DNA of 64,000 nucleotides from Uloborus plumipes (lineage: Eukaryota > Arthropoda > Arachnida > Araneae > Uloboridae): contig JAXGGA010001610.1 in the NCBI GenBank assembly GCA_038373865.1, forward strand, positions 82,214 to 146,213. The letters are read 5' to 3'. A program made the position numbers and the translations under genes. Below the pieces are notes generated by a model. That model saw only the letters and a list, made by a program, of their open reading frames with translations, was not told the origin of the DNA and did not search any database. Numbering within the stretch: position 1 is the first letter of the stretch; every line of letters starts with the position of its first letter. This document shows, piece after piece, positions 50,401-59,469 of the stretch.

Positions 50401-53400
50401 TACCTAGCAACTTTCCAAATGGCAATAACTGTACATTAAGAGTTCTCTGATAGTCTTCGGAGCATTGGCGACCTTTCAAAAAAGCAATATGGGTTGTTCT
50501 ATTGAAAAAAATGCTCCCCACACCATTAGTGAACCGCCTCCTTGTTGCCTGCTGAAAAAGGTTCGGGGTTCTTTGCAATATCGTACTAGTAATGTGCCCA
50601 ACCATCCGGGCCACCTAAATTGAACTTTTTTTCATCACTAAAAATAACACTTAATCATTCATTTGTCCAATTCATATGACTACAAGCCCACTGAATACGA
50701 GCGTTTTTATGCCGACTTGTTAACCTTGACGTACGACGTAATTTGCGATATTCAAGAAATGCACTTGCCTGCAGCCATCGATGTACTGTTGATTTTGACA
50801 CTGAAAAGTTTACTTCTTTACAAACGGACCGTGTTGACAGATTCTGGGTCGAAACTAATTTCAAAATCTCTCTGTCTTGCCGCTTAGTTGTTTTCTTTGG
50901 TCATCCAGAACGAAATTTTGCTTCAAAACTATTACCTTTGGACAAGATTTGATAAATACCAGCCCTACGGCATCCAAATTTACGTGAAATGTCCACTACT
51001 TTCCAACCATGAGCTTTCAAACGATAGATTTTCAAAATTTCTGTTTTAGAAAACTGCACATAGCGGGGCATCTTGACCAATCTTCAGAAACGGGAACACG
51101 AGTTTGTTTTTATTTCGGAAAACTTGTGCGTCACAAGTAAATGACCTTGTAATATGCAAATTTTGAATACCAATACTTAAATCAGCTTTTAATAACAATT
51201 GTTGATATACTTTTGGGACAGCATTTTTTCGTTTATATTTTTTAAAATTAAATATATGATCAGTAAGAGTTGCTTAAATGTTTTAATAATTTTTTGAAGT
51301 CATTAAATATTTGCATAAATAATTTCGTCTCGCTTACTCGTTTAATTAGCTTGTGGTGTCAAAAACGTGGTTGTCTATAAACTTTTGGGACGCACTGTAG
51401 ACAAATGAATGATCATCATTCTTCAACTTATTTATAAAACAAATTATTTTCTTTGATATTGCATTTCCAAGTTGTTAAATTTTACTACCAATAATATCTC
51501 AAAAAATTGATACTTCTAATTAGAAAATAACTTGCAAAGTAATAAATCTAATATAAACAAAGAGAAAACAACCAGCTTGAATGAATTGAAGAAATTTTTA
51601 CATTCCTACAGCTGTGGTTATAGAAACTGCTATGGAAGCTTTGCACTCATTGGATCTGAACATTCTCATCCATGGCACCAACTATCAGAAACCTGGTTGC
51701 ACTAAACTCTTGGACCCTACTTCAAATATTCATTCATTTATTATTTTTTTTCGGATCTAACACTTCATAAGATTTTAACAGCACATCATTCAAATTCTAA
51801 ATAAAACATTTTTAGTCGTTTTTGCAAAAAATAAATAATCAATTGCTCAAAACATTTCACTCGCTCATTAGTCTGTCACTGATTTTATTACTTCTGCATC
51901 TCAAATTATTAGATTAGAAACAACTATCAACTAGCTTGTGATCATAAGTGTGTGCCATATTCGGCAAAAACTTTTGCAAATGGCTACCAAAGTAAGATAT
52001 AAGCAAAACCATGTTTTAAGACAAGGTAAGTCAGGCAATTAAAAATGTGATGTAAAATGCATGAGAGCAATATCAGATTCAAGATTGTTAAAAGTCAACA
52101 TTGGAAATCATGCAATAAAATGATAAGATTTTGAAACAGTTAAAATGAGTTTGAAACTAAAAACTCACCTATTAAACAACTTCAAAAATGCGGTTAGGAA
52201 ACATCTATCAAGACAGAAAAAAATACACATTAGATATTGATAGGCAAGTACAGAAAAGATGCCTTAATTCAAAATCAGCAGGGAGTTTTAGCAATTTTAC
52301 ATTTAAGTTATGTTAATGCAATGTTCATCAACAAAACCAAGCAATGGGTTCACATTTAACACGGTGTGGTAACTTAATAATTGCAACTGAAGCATAGCTA
52401 AGATTTCGGAAGGGAGCAAAGCCAGAAAAAAACAACCTGTTCAAACATTTACCCCAATTTCAAAAAGATCACAAAGGACAGAATATGTAGGTTTGAAACA
52501 AATTGAAAATCGTTGAAAATGAGTGTAGCACTTAAGTAATTTGAAAGATTCAAAAACACAAAATTAAACAAAACTTAATGTGGATAGAATAACCATAATA
52601 ATTCAGGTTTATTCAAACTTCAAATCATAACTAAAAAAAGCTGGATAACTTGCAGCATTTGTGAAATCTAAACCTATTATGACGAATTTTTCCAAAAGAA
52701 AGATTAAATTTTCAACAAAGATGAAAAGAAAATATTTTCCCACAACGCTTCAATTTCTGCAAAGTATGACGTCTGTCTCATTTCAATTATGTATAATAAC
52801 CAATATTGAAAGCCAAAAAATTTTTCAGTCTCATTCAGAAGATTTTATGACACTTTTAATGCTGTAAAGGACAGCATTACATAAAATTAAGTCTTAGGAG
52901 GAATTCCAGGGTTTGGACTACCATTCAATAACAATGAATACGGAAGAACTTACAGAAATGTCGAAAAAAAAAAAAGAATTCTTTTCTTTCAATTACATTT
53001 CCCCAAAACGCATGAGAGTAATATTGGACTACCTTATGTCAAAGAAGATTAAATTCTTTTTGCAGTAGTTTAAATCTGCAAATATACAGATAGAATTTAT
53101 TTGTATGTTCAAAACTAAATAATTTTCAGTACATTATATAACATAAGAAACATAGTCTTTTAAAGATCAAATGCTGTCCTTTTGCAAAAGAAAAAATATT
53201 TTGTAATGAAAAGTCATACTATCATCAATAAAATAATGGTAGTCAGAAGAGATGGCTGAAATCAAACAATGTCTAACACAAGCATGAGAGTAAGTTACTT
53301 TTAACAGTCTCAAAAAAAAAAAAAAAAAGAAAGTTTAGAAAGAAAACATTTGATGTAGCCAAAAGGTTCATAACAGTAATTTTTATGTATATTTCAGGAA

Positions 53401-54816
53401 GAAAGAATGAAATACCCCTGCTTCTGTAAATATTACTTTGCAGACAACTGAAATATGTCAATATCTCAGAAACAGAGTAGGATAAAATGTTCCTAGCTAA
53501 ATTTTAAATGATAACCATGTCTTTATTTCTTTTATTTTTACTTATTTTTTTGTGCACAGATTTCTAATCAGAGCTCATATTTAACATTTTACACTAATTT
53601 TTTTTGTCACTTGGTTCTGACATTGCTTTGCAATTCAATTCAGAAGAAATAAACCAAACAATGCAACACTTTTTCTAGATATTTTGGCACATAATGTCTA
53701 AACTACCATATTTATTGCAGTTAGCTTTTTTATATACAACGATTAAAACATGTTTTTAGATAGCAAAAAATTAGCAATTTAGTTTTTGTTCTGATTTATG
53801 AATTTATGATTTGAAAACTTAAATTCAATCTATGTTAAATTTTGATTAAAAAACTGATCAGGGAAAGTTAAAAATATTTAGTAGTTTCTGTTATGCCTAA
53901 AAATACATTTCCCAGCAATTTTTAAGGGGTACTGACCACTTCTGAAGGTAAATTATTCCACTATTTTGGTGCGAGTAAAATCTTAATAAAACCACAGAGT
54001 GGACTTTTAAAAGAGTTGATTAAGACTTACATATTAGAATAAACAGTATGTATTTTCTCTTTATAACACCGTAAACTATTGCAGTAGTCTCTTTGTGAAT
54101 ACATTTTGTTTGAATGCTCAGAATTTTCTTAAGTTAAGGATTTAGGCTAACTTAGCTACTCAGAATTAACTTATGTCGCCAAATCTATGGCATGATAATC
54201 AAGATTACAAAGTTACTATTCATTTTAATATGAATACGTCCCCTTACCAAAATTGTATATATATTCTAATTGAGAATACTTAAAAGTGTATTTGATGCCT
54301 CTAACTTTTTTCTAACATACATGATTGTTGAGTAGCAGAAACCATTTTTTCTTGCACTATACATAAGTACAGTTGACATATATTTAAAAAAAAATCTAAA
54401 ATAATTTAATGAGACTTACCTAGGATATCTTGCAAAGGCAACCAAGGCTGGTACTGTATCTTCTAATAAGGCAGAATCCAAACAATCTTTTGCAGAGCAG
54501 CTGAAGCTTAAATAAGTCTCAAGGATGACAGATAATATTTGTTTTCAGTTTCTTTCACATTAATCAAAATAAACTTGGGTTTTCAAACAGAACTAACACA
54601 GCACAATGCAGCAAATCTTTTGAAGATGTTGATACAAAACTCTGATCCATAAAAAATTTCAAAAGAGAAAATAGGTGTATACCTGTCCCACTCGCAGATC
54701 CAATCTCCAGAAACACAACTGGTTTCATACTGTTGAAGATACTGGTTAGCTTCTTGCAGTCGGTCAAGAAAATGTTTACTTTCAAGTACACCAAGTTGCC
54801 AATCCATTAGCCGGGT
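32364..54816 (-). CDS. FNBP4: formin-binding protein 4-like, C-terminal third (5 exons)
   Basis: Exons in transcript order are 54816-54683, 43916-43687, 39216-38966, 34839-34501 and 32480-32364. Every junction has AG/GT borders and the phases close exactly (0-2, 2-1, 1-0, 0-0, 0-stop), giving 356 residues. The first exon reads TRLMDWQLGVLESKHFLDRL and QEANQYLQQYE, matching the helix just before the second WW domain of animal FNBP4. The WW domain spans the first junction: DWICEWDR joined to ANKRYFYTNRRKQSTQWTYP, with both signature Trp and the YFY core. It is followed by a Ser-rich linker, a proline-rich exon (PSPPPPPFGPPDSPPPPPPD) and a basic end KKKNIPSLVQKWEMIKKEQE, as in the human protein. 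FNBP4 binds Pro-rich formins and splicing factors through its WW domains. The first WW domain and N-terminus (about 600 residues in vertebrates) are not in the window. The end is shorter than in vertebrates: it stops soon after the SLVQKW block. Confidence 0.88.
32481..34500. other. FNBP4 last intron, no other content seen
   Basis: AT-rich, no mobile element ends, RNA gene or extra exon recognised. Confidence 0.6.
34501..34839 (-). CDS. FNBP4: FNBP4 exon 4 in window (Ser/Thr-rich linker)
   Basis: Acceptor TTTCTTCCATAG, donor AAAAAG|GTAATT; 113 codons, phase 0 to 0. Low-complexity Ser/Asn/Thr-rich linker from EHSSNQSIDANVHVS to TKTVTKSEKKK, where the basic C-terminal cluster begins. Assigned by phase and position; it has little sequence conservation. 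Confidence 0.78.
35121..35327 (+). repeat. tandem duplication (100-bp period) in FNBP4 intron
   Basis: ATTTTCAGCTAATGAA at 35121 and 35221, each followed by a T run, TTTCCGTGACA, AATTCACAGGAAGCATGTAC and AGCTTATTTTT. The two units are about 90% identical. Confidence 0.9.
36031..36318. mobile_element. TTAA MITE, copy 1 (288 bp)
   Basis: TTAA at 36027-36030 and 36319-36322. The ends are CCTTTAAGAAC and, at the right, CCAAAAGG. Shares CAAGTCTTTTTTCCT, GAGGACA and GGTTGAAAT with the 46217 copy. TTAA flanks suggest a piggyBac- or Kolobok-mobilised MITE. Confidence 0.75.
36323..37264. other. FNBP4 intron; G19 run, no gene
   Basis: AT-rich intron. 37226-37244 is a run of 19 G followed by CAATTGCCCCCC, which overlaps the degraded end of the LINE fragment. 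Confidence 0.5.
37265..37890 (-). pseudogene. non-LTR retrotransposon endonuclease fragment
   Basis: Apurinic-type endonuclease of a LINE (R1/Jockey-like group) read across several - strand frames. One frame (37883-37605) has PRACIITSSGLIALNLINYL and NNVAVKV. It continues through FVIDCDDNAHNVLWGSSDCN (the D-N-A-H catalytic block) and ends in another frame with VSDEITLSDHRLITFFV, the S-D-H catalytic motif. At least two frameshifts and internal stops separate the blocks, and no reverse transcriptase follows. An old, 3'-truncated insertion in the FNBP4 intron. Confidence 0.82.
37891..38965. other. FNBP4 intron, nothing recognised
   Basis: AT-rich with no transposon end or exon. Possibly degraded LINE sequence near 37900-38080. 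Confidence 0.5.
38966..39216 (-). CDS. FNBP4: FNBP4 exon 3 in window (polyproline)
   Basis: Acceptor GTTGTTTTTAG, donor GAGT|GTATGT. It encodes VKDGKWVLESSPPPRPPGVD, the run SPSPPPPPFGPPDSPPPPPP, and FITIQHADLSQVQVLYGKS. The proline runs are likely ligands for WW or SH3 domains, or profilin. The donor choice is fixed by the phase of the next exon. Confidence 0.85.
39488..40632. mobile_element. hAT-type MITE, copy 2 (1145 bp)
   Basis: The perfect 8-bp duplication TTGTACAC lies at 39480-39487 and 40633-40640. Ends TAGGGGTCACAACC and GTTGTGCACCCCTA. Internal blocks match the 25901-27440 copy in the same order (CAGTGAAGGGCCACAAGC, GAAGAAATATCGTAACCT, GGCATCGAAAAAA, CGCACATCGCTATGCGGCGG), but about 400 bp shorter. 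Lies in an FNBP4 intron. Confidence 0.92.
40641..42560. other. FNBP4 intron, nothing recognised
   Basis: AT-rich, G8 run at 41803. No exon, RNA or transposon end. Confidence 0.5.
42564..43447 (+). mobile_element. possible pogo-like element remnant
   Basis: ACCGTAAAATGGGGTGTATA with GGGGTCAATCGGAACA at about 42564 resembles a pogo/Tigger-type terminus; GGGGTGTATCGGAACAC recurs at 42959. A + strand frame at 42962-43243 holds PSREQLDLKMTEKKNRFQ and GHFFLLKIQGEKSCRLYVSK, and another frame ends DKYIFVDDISDFN. Together these are reminiscent of the C-terminal tail of pogo transposases. At least one frameshift, no right end found. Weak assignment. Confidence 0.35.
43687..43916 (-). CDS. FNBP4: FNBP4 exon 2 in window (WW strands 2-3)
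   Basis: Acceptor TTCTTATTTTATAG, donor AAAG|GTAATT. It encodes ANKRYFYTNRRKQSTQWTYP, then a Ser-rich linker to SSTTLTDK. The aromatic YFY and second Trp of the WW domain are intact. Confidence 0.88.
43917..46212. other. FNBP4 intron, mostly unremarkable
   Basis: Apart from the 44640 repeat, AT-rich intron without a recognised exon or element. Confidence 0.5.
44640..44810 (+). repeat. dispersed repeat, copy 1 (see 60165)
   Basis: AGTAGACAAAAGAAACTTTT, then ATGGTAAAAAATACATGATC, CAAACAATCTTTCTCCATA and GAAAGAAATGCATA correspond in order to 60165-60330, about 70% alike by eye. Unassigned interspersed repeat in an FNBP4 intron. Confidence 0.6.
46217..46437. mobile_element. TTAA MITE, copy 2 (221 bp)
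   Basis: TTAA at 46213-46216 and 46438-46441. Ends CCTTTAAAATAC and CCAAAAGG; interior shares AAGTCTTTTTTCCT, GAGGACA, GGTTGAAAT and ACCAAAAGG with 36031-36318, with a deletion of about 60 bp relative to it. Confidence 0.75.
47399..48010 (+). mobile_element. possible Helitron-like 5' end
   Basis: TCTATACATATAATCAAATA after an A, followed by GTTTGTGTGTGCGTG and GGAAAACGGTAACGACAAGG, AGGATAAAATTTGATACACA, is the layout of many arthropod Helitron-like repeats. No 3' hairpin plus CTRR was found, so the assignment and right edge are uncertain. Confidence 0.35.
48011..49862. other. FNBP4 intron, nothing else recognised
   Basis: AT-rich; contains only the candidate poison exon at 48782-48859. Confidence 0.5.
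48782..48859 (-). other. candidate 78-nt poison exon in FNBP4
   Basis: Acceptor TACTTTAATTGCAG and donor TTAA|GTAAGT bound 78 nt (3n). In the phase used by the flanking exons it gives Arg-Lys-TGA, a premature stop. If used it would trigger nonsense-mediated decay or end the protein inside the WW domain. Splice-signal evidence only. Confidence 0.25.
49863..51397 (-). mobile_element. Tc1-type element with IR/DR ends, inactive
   Basis: TA at 49861-49862 and 51398-51399. The outer ends are CAGTGCGTCCCAAAAGTTTA and its inverse. Inner copies of TGTCCCAAAA lie at about 50041 and, inverted, at about 51211, so each end has an outer and an inner site about 180 bp apart (IR/DR organisation as in several Tc1 elements). 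Transposase on the - strand is broken (see next entry). Confidence 0.9.
50094..51071 (-). pseudogene. Tc1-type transposase, broken
   Basis: The frame starts at ATG 51071 on the - strand with MPRYVQFSKTEILKIYRLKA, a paired-type HTH (KVVDISRKFGCRRAGIYQIL), and a second HTH region with VCKEVNFSVSKSTVHRWLQA. SVIFSDEKKFNLGGPDG holds the first catalytic Asp. A stop replaces Arg or Gly after FRSG, another follows NWTNE, and a frameshift precedes LKGRQCSEDYQRTLN. LFQENNCSIHTS shows Glu where the second catalytic Asp is expected. A one-base loss follows EWPAR before PDLNPIENLWG, which carries the catalytic Glu. The copy is dead but nearly full length, about 325 codons. Confidence 0.9.
51400..54419. 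other. FNBP4 intron, nothing else recognised
   Basis: AT-rich. Holds only the 36-nt candidate exon at 52169-52204; no transposon end or RNA gene. Confidence 0.5.
52169..52204 (-). CDS. candidate 36-nt micro-cassette exon in FNBP4
   Basis: A strong pyrimidine tract and acceptor (TATTTTTTTCTGTCTTGATAG) and the donor AATAG|GTGAGT bound 36 nt. In the required phase 2 it reads CFLTAFLKLFN without a stop and restores the Arg codon at each junction. In other phases it has stops. It would add 12 residues at the same point of the WW domain as the 81-nt candidate. Confidence 0.35.
54420..54500 (-). CDS. candidate 81-nt cassette exon in FNBP4
   Basis: Acceptor TTTAAGCTTCAG and consensus donor CCTAG|GTAAGT bound 81 nt. 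The frame is open in the phase required by the flanking exons (enters and leaves in phase 2), reading CSAKDCLDSALLEDTVPALV, then AFARYPR. Inclusion would insert 27 residues into the WW domain between its first Trp strand and YFYTN. Prediction from splice signals and phase only. Confidence 0.42.
   Translation of the reverse strand: MLCKRLFGFCLIRRYSTSLGCLCKIS
54683..54816 (-). CDS. FNBP4: FNBP4 exon 1 in window (helix plus WW strand 1)
   Basis: - strand acceptor TTTGTTGTTCAG, donor CAG|GTATAC. It encodes TRLMDWQLGVLES to SGDWICEWD and ends two bases into the Arg codon completed by the next exon. Confidence 0.88.
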
Positions 54817-55188
54817 CTGAACAACAAACATATTTATTAAATCAGACTCTGAATACAGCAAAATACAAACATTTACAAAGAAACTTGCAAACTAAGGGAA
54901 ATAACAATCCAGATATGAATTTGCAAAGCTCTAACCATTGTAAAAGTCTCTATAATCTGAACTAAGATTTATATTAGGTCTAGTTCCAAAATAAGTTCAG
55001 CAAAATGCAAAGTAGCTATTCCTTTTTTTTTTTAACATTAATTTTAATTATTTTAATATCTACACACACTGCTGCAGTTGGAAAAAAAATGTTTTGAGGG
55101 ACTTGTCAAAAGAAAAGCTGGTTCAAAACCAATTTACATTTTAACAGTACAAAAAACAAATATTTCAGGGGACTATGTTCCCCCCAGA

Positions 55189-55192
<4 letters not shown>

Positions 55193-55254
<62 letters not shown>
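55193..55254. repeat. (TA)n microsatellite
   Basis: About 30 uninterrupted TA repeats, directly abutting the Helitron 3' end at 55255. Confidence 0.97.
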
Positions 55255-55255
<1 letters not shown>

Positions 55256-55935
55256 TAGTTGACCCGGCAAACGTTGTTTTGCCATATAAATAATTTCCTA
55301 GTAATTTCTAGTGTTGACAAAAAATAGCTTACTTATTGTAAGTATGTATGTATGTATGGTAGAATGTGTATATTGTATGTATGTAAGAATGTGGTATATG
55401 CGTGAAATAAGCATGGAGCCCTGTGAACGATGTGGGAATATAAAAATAACAAAAGGCAAACATTATTTTTAAGTTATTATAATTTATTCCTTAAAATTAT
55501 ATATCATTAATTAAACAATTACGCCAGTAACACTATTAAACAATATCAATCTCTTAATGCTATAGCGTGAACAATTTTTTTGTTAGTCCATCTTTAGCTA
55601 ACACAAACAAACTGGATGGTTTACCCACTCGAGAGCATGCCACGTATAATTGTCAGTGTGAAAAACATGGTGTTCTCAAATCTAAGCCACAAACAGACAT
55701 CGTTTGACCTTGGGATTTGTTGATAGTCATTGCAAATGACAATCTAATCGGAAACTGAATACGTTTGAATTGAATTGGCACATCTGTAGGTATAATAGGA
55801 ATCCGTGGTATGACTATATTTTCACCTCTGAACTTGCCAGTTAAAACCCTGGCTTCGATCACGTTTTTCAATTAATTTTTGAATGACTAATCGCGTACCG
55901 TTGCACAGTTCAAATTACGAAGCAAGATAATTGGA
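55255..55935 (-). mobile_element. Helitron 3' portion with helicase remnant
   Basis: Read on the - strand, the element ends with the hairpin GGCAAAACAACGTTTGCC, then GGGTCAACTAG. This is a stem-loop a few bases before CTRR (CTAG), followed by T of the (TA)n target. Upstream is the helicase C-terminus. The 5' end was not identified. A tetranucleotide GTAT array lies at 55341-55385. Confidence 0.8.
55608..55935 (-). pseudogene. Helitron Rep/helicase, C-terminal remnant
   Basis: PIF1-type helicase end: GSPIILLRNLN, (frameshift) CNGTRLVIQKL, (frameshift) ARVLTGKFRGENIVIPRIPI, then FPIRLSFAMTINKSQGQTM, the helicase motif VI-like block, and LDLRTPCFSH, a TGA in place of Gly, then QLYVACSRVGKP. Two frameshifts and a stop show it is inactive. 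Confidence 0.85.
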
Positions 55936-56508
55936 GATCCCACCTTTATTTTTTAAAAATTTGTGTCACTTTAATGGTCGTTCATACCCCCCCCCCTCTA
56001 GCAGTGAAAAAAAACTTTATACAGCAGATTTTGCCTAATAACTCAACACTCATGGTGTTTGATACATTTTATTTGTTTGTAATGATGTTTTTTGGTCACA
56101 ACCAATATGAAAATCACAAAAATAGTTACTTTAATTTTTAACATATATTTATCTTCTTAGCTATCCCGGATAACTGAATTTCCCGGTTTTCTGGATCGCT
56201 ACGAAGCGATATTTGCCAATTGTTTATAAAACCCAAGTTACTATAACAAATAAATGCATCCTGAAGAGAAAAAGATCCAGAAGTGCTTATAGATATTACA
56301 ATATTAAAAATTTCTGAGCTATATGCCACTTGTATGGTATTTATGAAGAAACCGTTCATTTTCATTTAGGTATTTTAAAAGAAAAACAAAAACAAAAAAA
56401 AAAGCTCTTCATTTTTTAGAAATTGCCGAAAATGCGTATATTAAAAAGTAGCGGAAAAATCGACAAAATGTTGCCGGTTTTCTGGTTTCCCGGATAAAAG
56501 GTTCTGTA

Positions 56509-56549
<41 letters not shown>
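55936..56549. repeat. possible pogo/Tigger remnant and (AT)n tract
   Basis: TACTGTACAGAACCTTTTAT followed by CCGGGAAACC (read on - strand from 56515) resembles a pogo/Tigger terminus, and a related CCCGGATAACTGAATTTCCC block lies at 56163-56185. No transposase. An (AT)n tract follows at 56515-56549. Confidence 0.4.
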
Positions 56550-56550
<1 letters not shown>

Positions 56551-57714
56551 TAGCTGACCCGGCCACGCGTCGCTGTGGCTAAGGTATGATTTAGTTAAAA
56601 ATTTTATATACTGAGCGAACTACCGTACTACCTACGGTTATAAATGTGCAAATTGTCGTAAAAGAATACATTTGTATTTACTAAGGAAAAAAAAAATAAA
56701 AAAATAAAAAATAAGCTATAATAGTAATAATTTGAAAACTTATGAATGCAGAGAAATACGTTTAGAAAATACAATTCTGAGCAAAATCACTCTAAATTTT
56801 AATATTACACAGGTAAAAGTTCACAAATTACAGTAAAACCTTTTTTTATTACAATACAATTGAAATACAAAATCACAAAAAAATGAATATTGTATAATTT
56901 AAAAACCCGAAAAGGTACGATATTTACGAAACAGTCGAATTTTGAATGGCAAACTATGAGGTGTATATTTACGTTACAAAGTAATGTGACGGCAAAAATT
57001 GTGTATATAGAAATAATTTTAATCTTCGCACCATAAAACAGTACATTTTCCCTCCTAAGAATTTGTTTTTTGAATAGTAAATACCAAATGTATTGTTCAA
57101 CGATAATTTGCAAATTTATTGCTGCAGATGGATACGCTTAGCAAATACAATTCTGAACTAAATCACTAAAAATTTAAATATTGCATAGGTAAAAGATCAT
57201 ATAATGCAGTGAGCCTTTCTTTGTTTAAATACACCTGACATAAGAATCACTAAATCATATGAATGTTTTATAACTAACTCAAAGCTCAAAAAAGGTATGA
57301 TATTTTTCACTAAAATAATTTTCCTAAAAAAATATTTGTACCTAAACATGAGTGAAAAATATTTTTAAAACATACAAAATAGCATATGTTAAGTATCTAA
57401 ACTGCTTTAATAAATTGAATTAAGTAAAGGAGAAGTAAGCAAATAATACTTTTCCGAATATTGATTTAATAATACTTACATGCACAATTTAAACTTTATC
57501 TTATAGAAGCCAAGAATACAGAAAAGCTGGTAGCTAAATAGATAATTTGCAATAAAAAACATATTGCGGTCCTAAATTGAGATAAAAACTATCTTATCAT
57601 TTAAGTTGGACCTAACTGAAACTGCGTGCTAAATTTGGTTAAAATCGGTTCAGTAGCTGAGGAGTCCATTGGCCATAAGCACAGGGACACGTAATTTTTG
57701 TACATTAAGATAGA
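56550..57714 (-). mobile_element. non-autonomous Helitron (1165 bp)
   Basis: On the - strand it begins TCTATCTTAATGTACAAAAA after an A and ends with the hairpin GCCACAGCGACGCGTGGC, then CGGGTCAGCTAG followed by T. That is, 5'-TC, 3'-stem-loop plus CTAG, inserted between A and T. It shares the GGGTCARCTAG terminus with the 55255 copy. No coding capacity. Confidence 0.85.
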
Positions 57715-57909
57715 TATATATATACAGGGGTTGGACAAAAATATGGAAACACCTAGTGAAATGCATGTTTGAAAACAATGATTGATTTCAATGAAATATG
57801 TAAGTGGCACTAGCGTTTTCGTCTACTGAGGCTACTTATACAACTTTGCAAATATGTTGAACAGTTCAGTCGTTGTCGGAGCACTGTTATGTGAGCTTGA
57901 CATTGCATT

Positions 57910-58364
57910 ATGTCAGAGCTAACAGACTTCGAAAGTGGGTGAATTGGTGGACCACGTATGGTAGGTGCTTCCGCAAGCAAAGTAGCCGAAGTTTTTAGTG
58001 TTTCAAGAGGTACTGTATCGAAGATTTATTCCACATATTTGAAATGCAGAAAAACATCATACGCTAAATCACAGCGCAGACGAAACTGTGTGCTTAGGGA
58101 TCGTGATGGACAATCACTGAGGGCAATTGTGACAAAAAATATGAACATCACAGCTGCAAAAGTTACTCCTGAAATGAATGTCATGTTATCAAACCGTGTG
58201 AGTACCGAAACAATTAGAAGAGAGCTTCATAAAGAGGGAATTGCTAGCTGTGCTGCTATTGAAAATTAATTCATCAAGGATGCTAATGCCCGAAGCAGGA
58301 AAAAGTGGTGTTTAAGTCATAAAGCCTGGACTATAGCGTACTGGACGAAGGTAATATGGTTTGA
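57910..58364 (+). pseudogene. Tc1-like transposase, N-terminal part
   Basis: ATG at 57910: MSELTDFESG, a TGA, then IGGPRMVGASASKVAEVFSV and SRGTVSKIYSTY, the paired-like helix-turn-helix. A TAA at 58267 follows AAIEN, after which the frame resumes FIKDANARSRKKW up to VIWFD, the first catalytic Asp, where the hAT entered. Two in-frame stops make it inactive. Confidence 0.88.
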
Positions 58365-59469
58365 CAGGCACGTGCGGTAACCCAAGAGAGTGCCCAAGCA
58401 ACTTCGATGTCCAATTTTTTTTTCATAGTAGTACTTATACTACAAACAAATATTACGAAATATAAGTTTTTTGAGCTATGTGTGTTAATTCTAATAACAG
58501 TCAGTTTGAAAAGAATATTCTTTGTATAGCAAACAATAATACTGATAGATTAAAAATGCAAATGAAACACTTATTAAGAAAATATATAAACAATCAACTC
58601 AGTCTCAATGCAAACACTTCCGAAAGTAGCTAGAGAGATTGAAGCACGAATATGAGTAACAGATACATAGTGGTCCCTTATTGCTTTAGTTAAATTGCTT
58701 AACTTATCATATCCTTTAGCTGTCCAAGAAGAGTTCCTGTCAGTACTAAAGAGCAAACAATTCCAACAGTACAGTTTGTTGTGTGACACACTGCCAGTAA
58801 GCCACTCACACTTTTCATAATTCGCAGTCTGAAAATGAAGAGTTACACTCTTTTGCTGCTGAATTAAATTTGGCAGTGTTGGTACCGGTCTTTCTCCAGA
58901 AATCAATCTTTTCTTCTCATTCAAATAATCTTCTAGAAAAGGGTACTTTAATCAAATCGGCGACGATATCCAACATCTTGAAATCCAGCGACAAAAACAA
59001 AAAATACTTCGCTTAAAACATTTTACTTTCACCCGAAAAATAGCAACTTTTAGAAATCCCACCAAGCATGGAACTGCCTGCTTGGTTTTGAAGGAGCTTC
59101 AGGCACTACAGGAGCTTCTTCGGAAGTCTCCTATGATTGGATAGGAGCCACGGCGACATGCGTTGGCATGGCAACACCCCTTCAAACCTCCTTGTGCTAG
59201 GGTTCGACTCGCAGCAGGGATGGTCTTCTCTTTCTGTTGTATGGGGATAACGGTGCTCCAGGGGGATCCAGGAGAATCGTCGTTTGAGCGAGTGTGAGAA
59301 CGTCGTCAAGCGACTTTTTAATAAATTTGAAACTTCATTTCAGGAGAAAAGAAAGACAAGAGAAAATATACATTCATATTTCCTGTCTTTACTTATGAGC
59401 ATAATAATGAGATTTTTTTTTTGGTGCCCATGCACTGCTTGGTTTGCTTGGGCAGACCGCACGTCACTG
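58365..59469. mobile_element. hAT element (1105 bp) inside the Tc1 transposase
   Basis: The perfect 8-bp duplication TGGTTTGA lies at 58357-58364 and 59470-59477. Ends CAGGCACGTGCGGT and, inverted, CAGTGACGTGCGGT, both followed by CCCAAG-type motifs. It carries a fragment of a TTF-zinc-finger hAT protein on the - strand. 59100-59280 is GC-richer and includes GGGTTCGACTC, a B-box-like sequence, but no full tRNA head. Confidence 0.92.
58620..58924 (-). pseudogene. hAT-type protein, TTF zinc-finger fragment
   Basis: From ATG 58924 on the - strand: LISGERPVPTLPNLIQQQKS, then YEKCEWLTGSVSHNKLYCWN and CLLFSTDRNSSWTAKGYDKL. The spacing of Cys in KLYCWNCLLF after a WL block and the W...G..L..L....H..S..H end is that of the TTF-type zinc finger at the N-terminus of hAT/ZMYM1-like transposases. 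The catalytic dimerisation region is absent. Confidence 0.82.

Noticed and set aside
59106..59300. GGGTTCGACTC as a possible tRNA or SINE B box
   Set aside because: No matching A box at the right spacing and no cloverleaf by eye; it lies within the hAT element.
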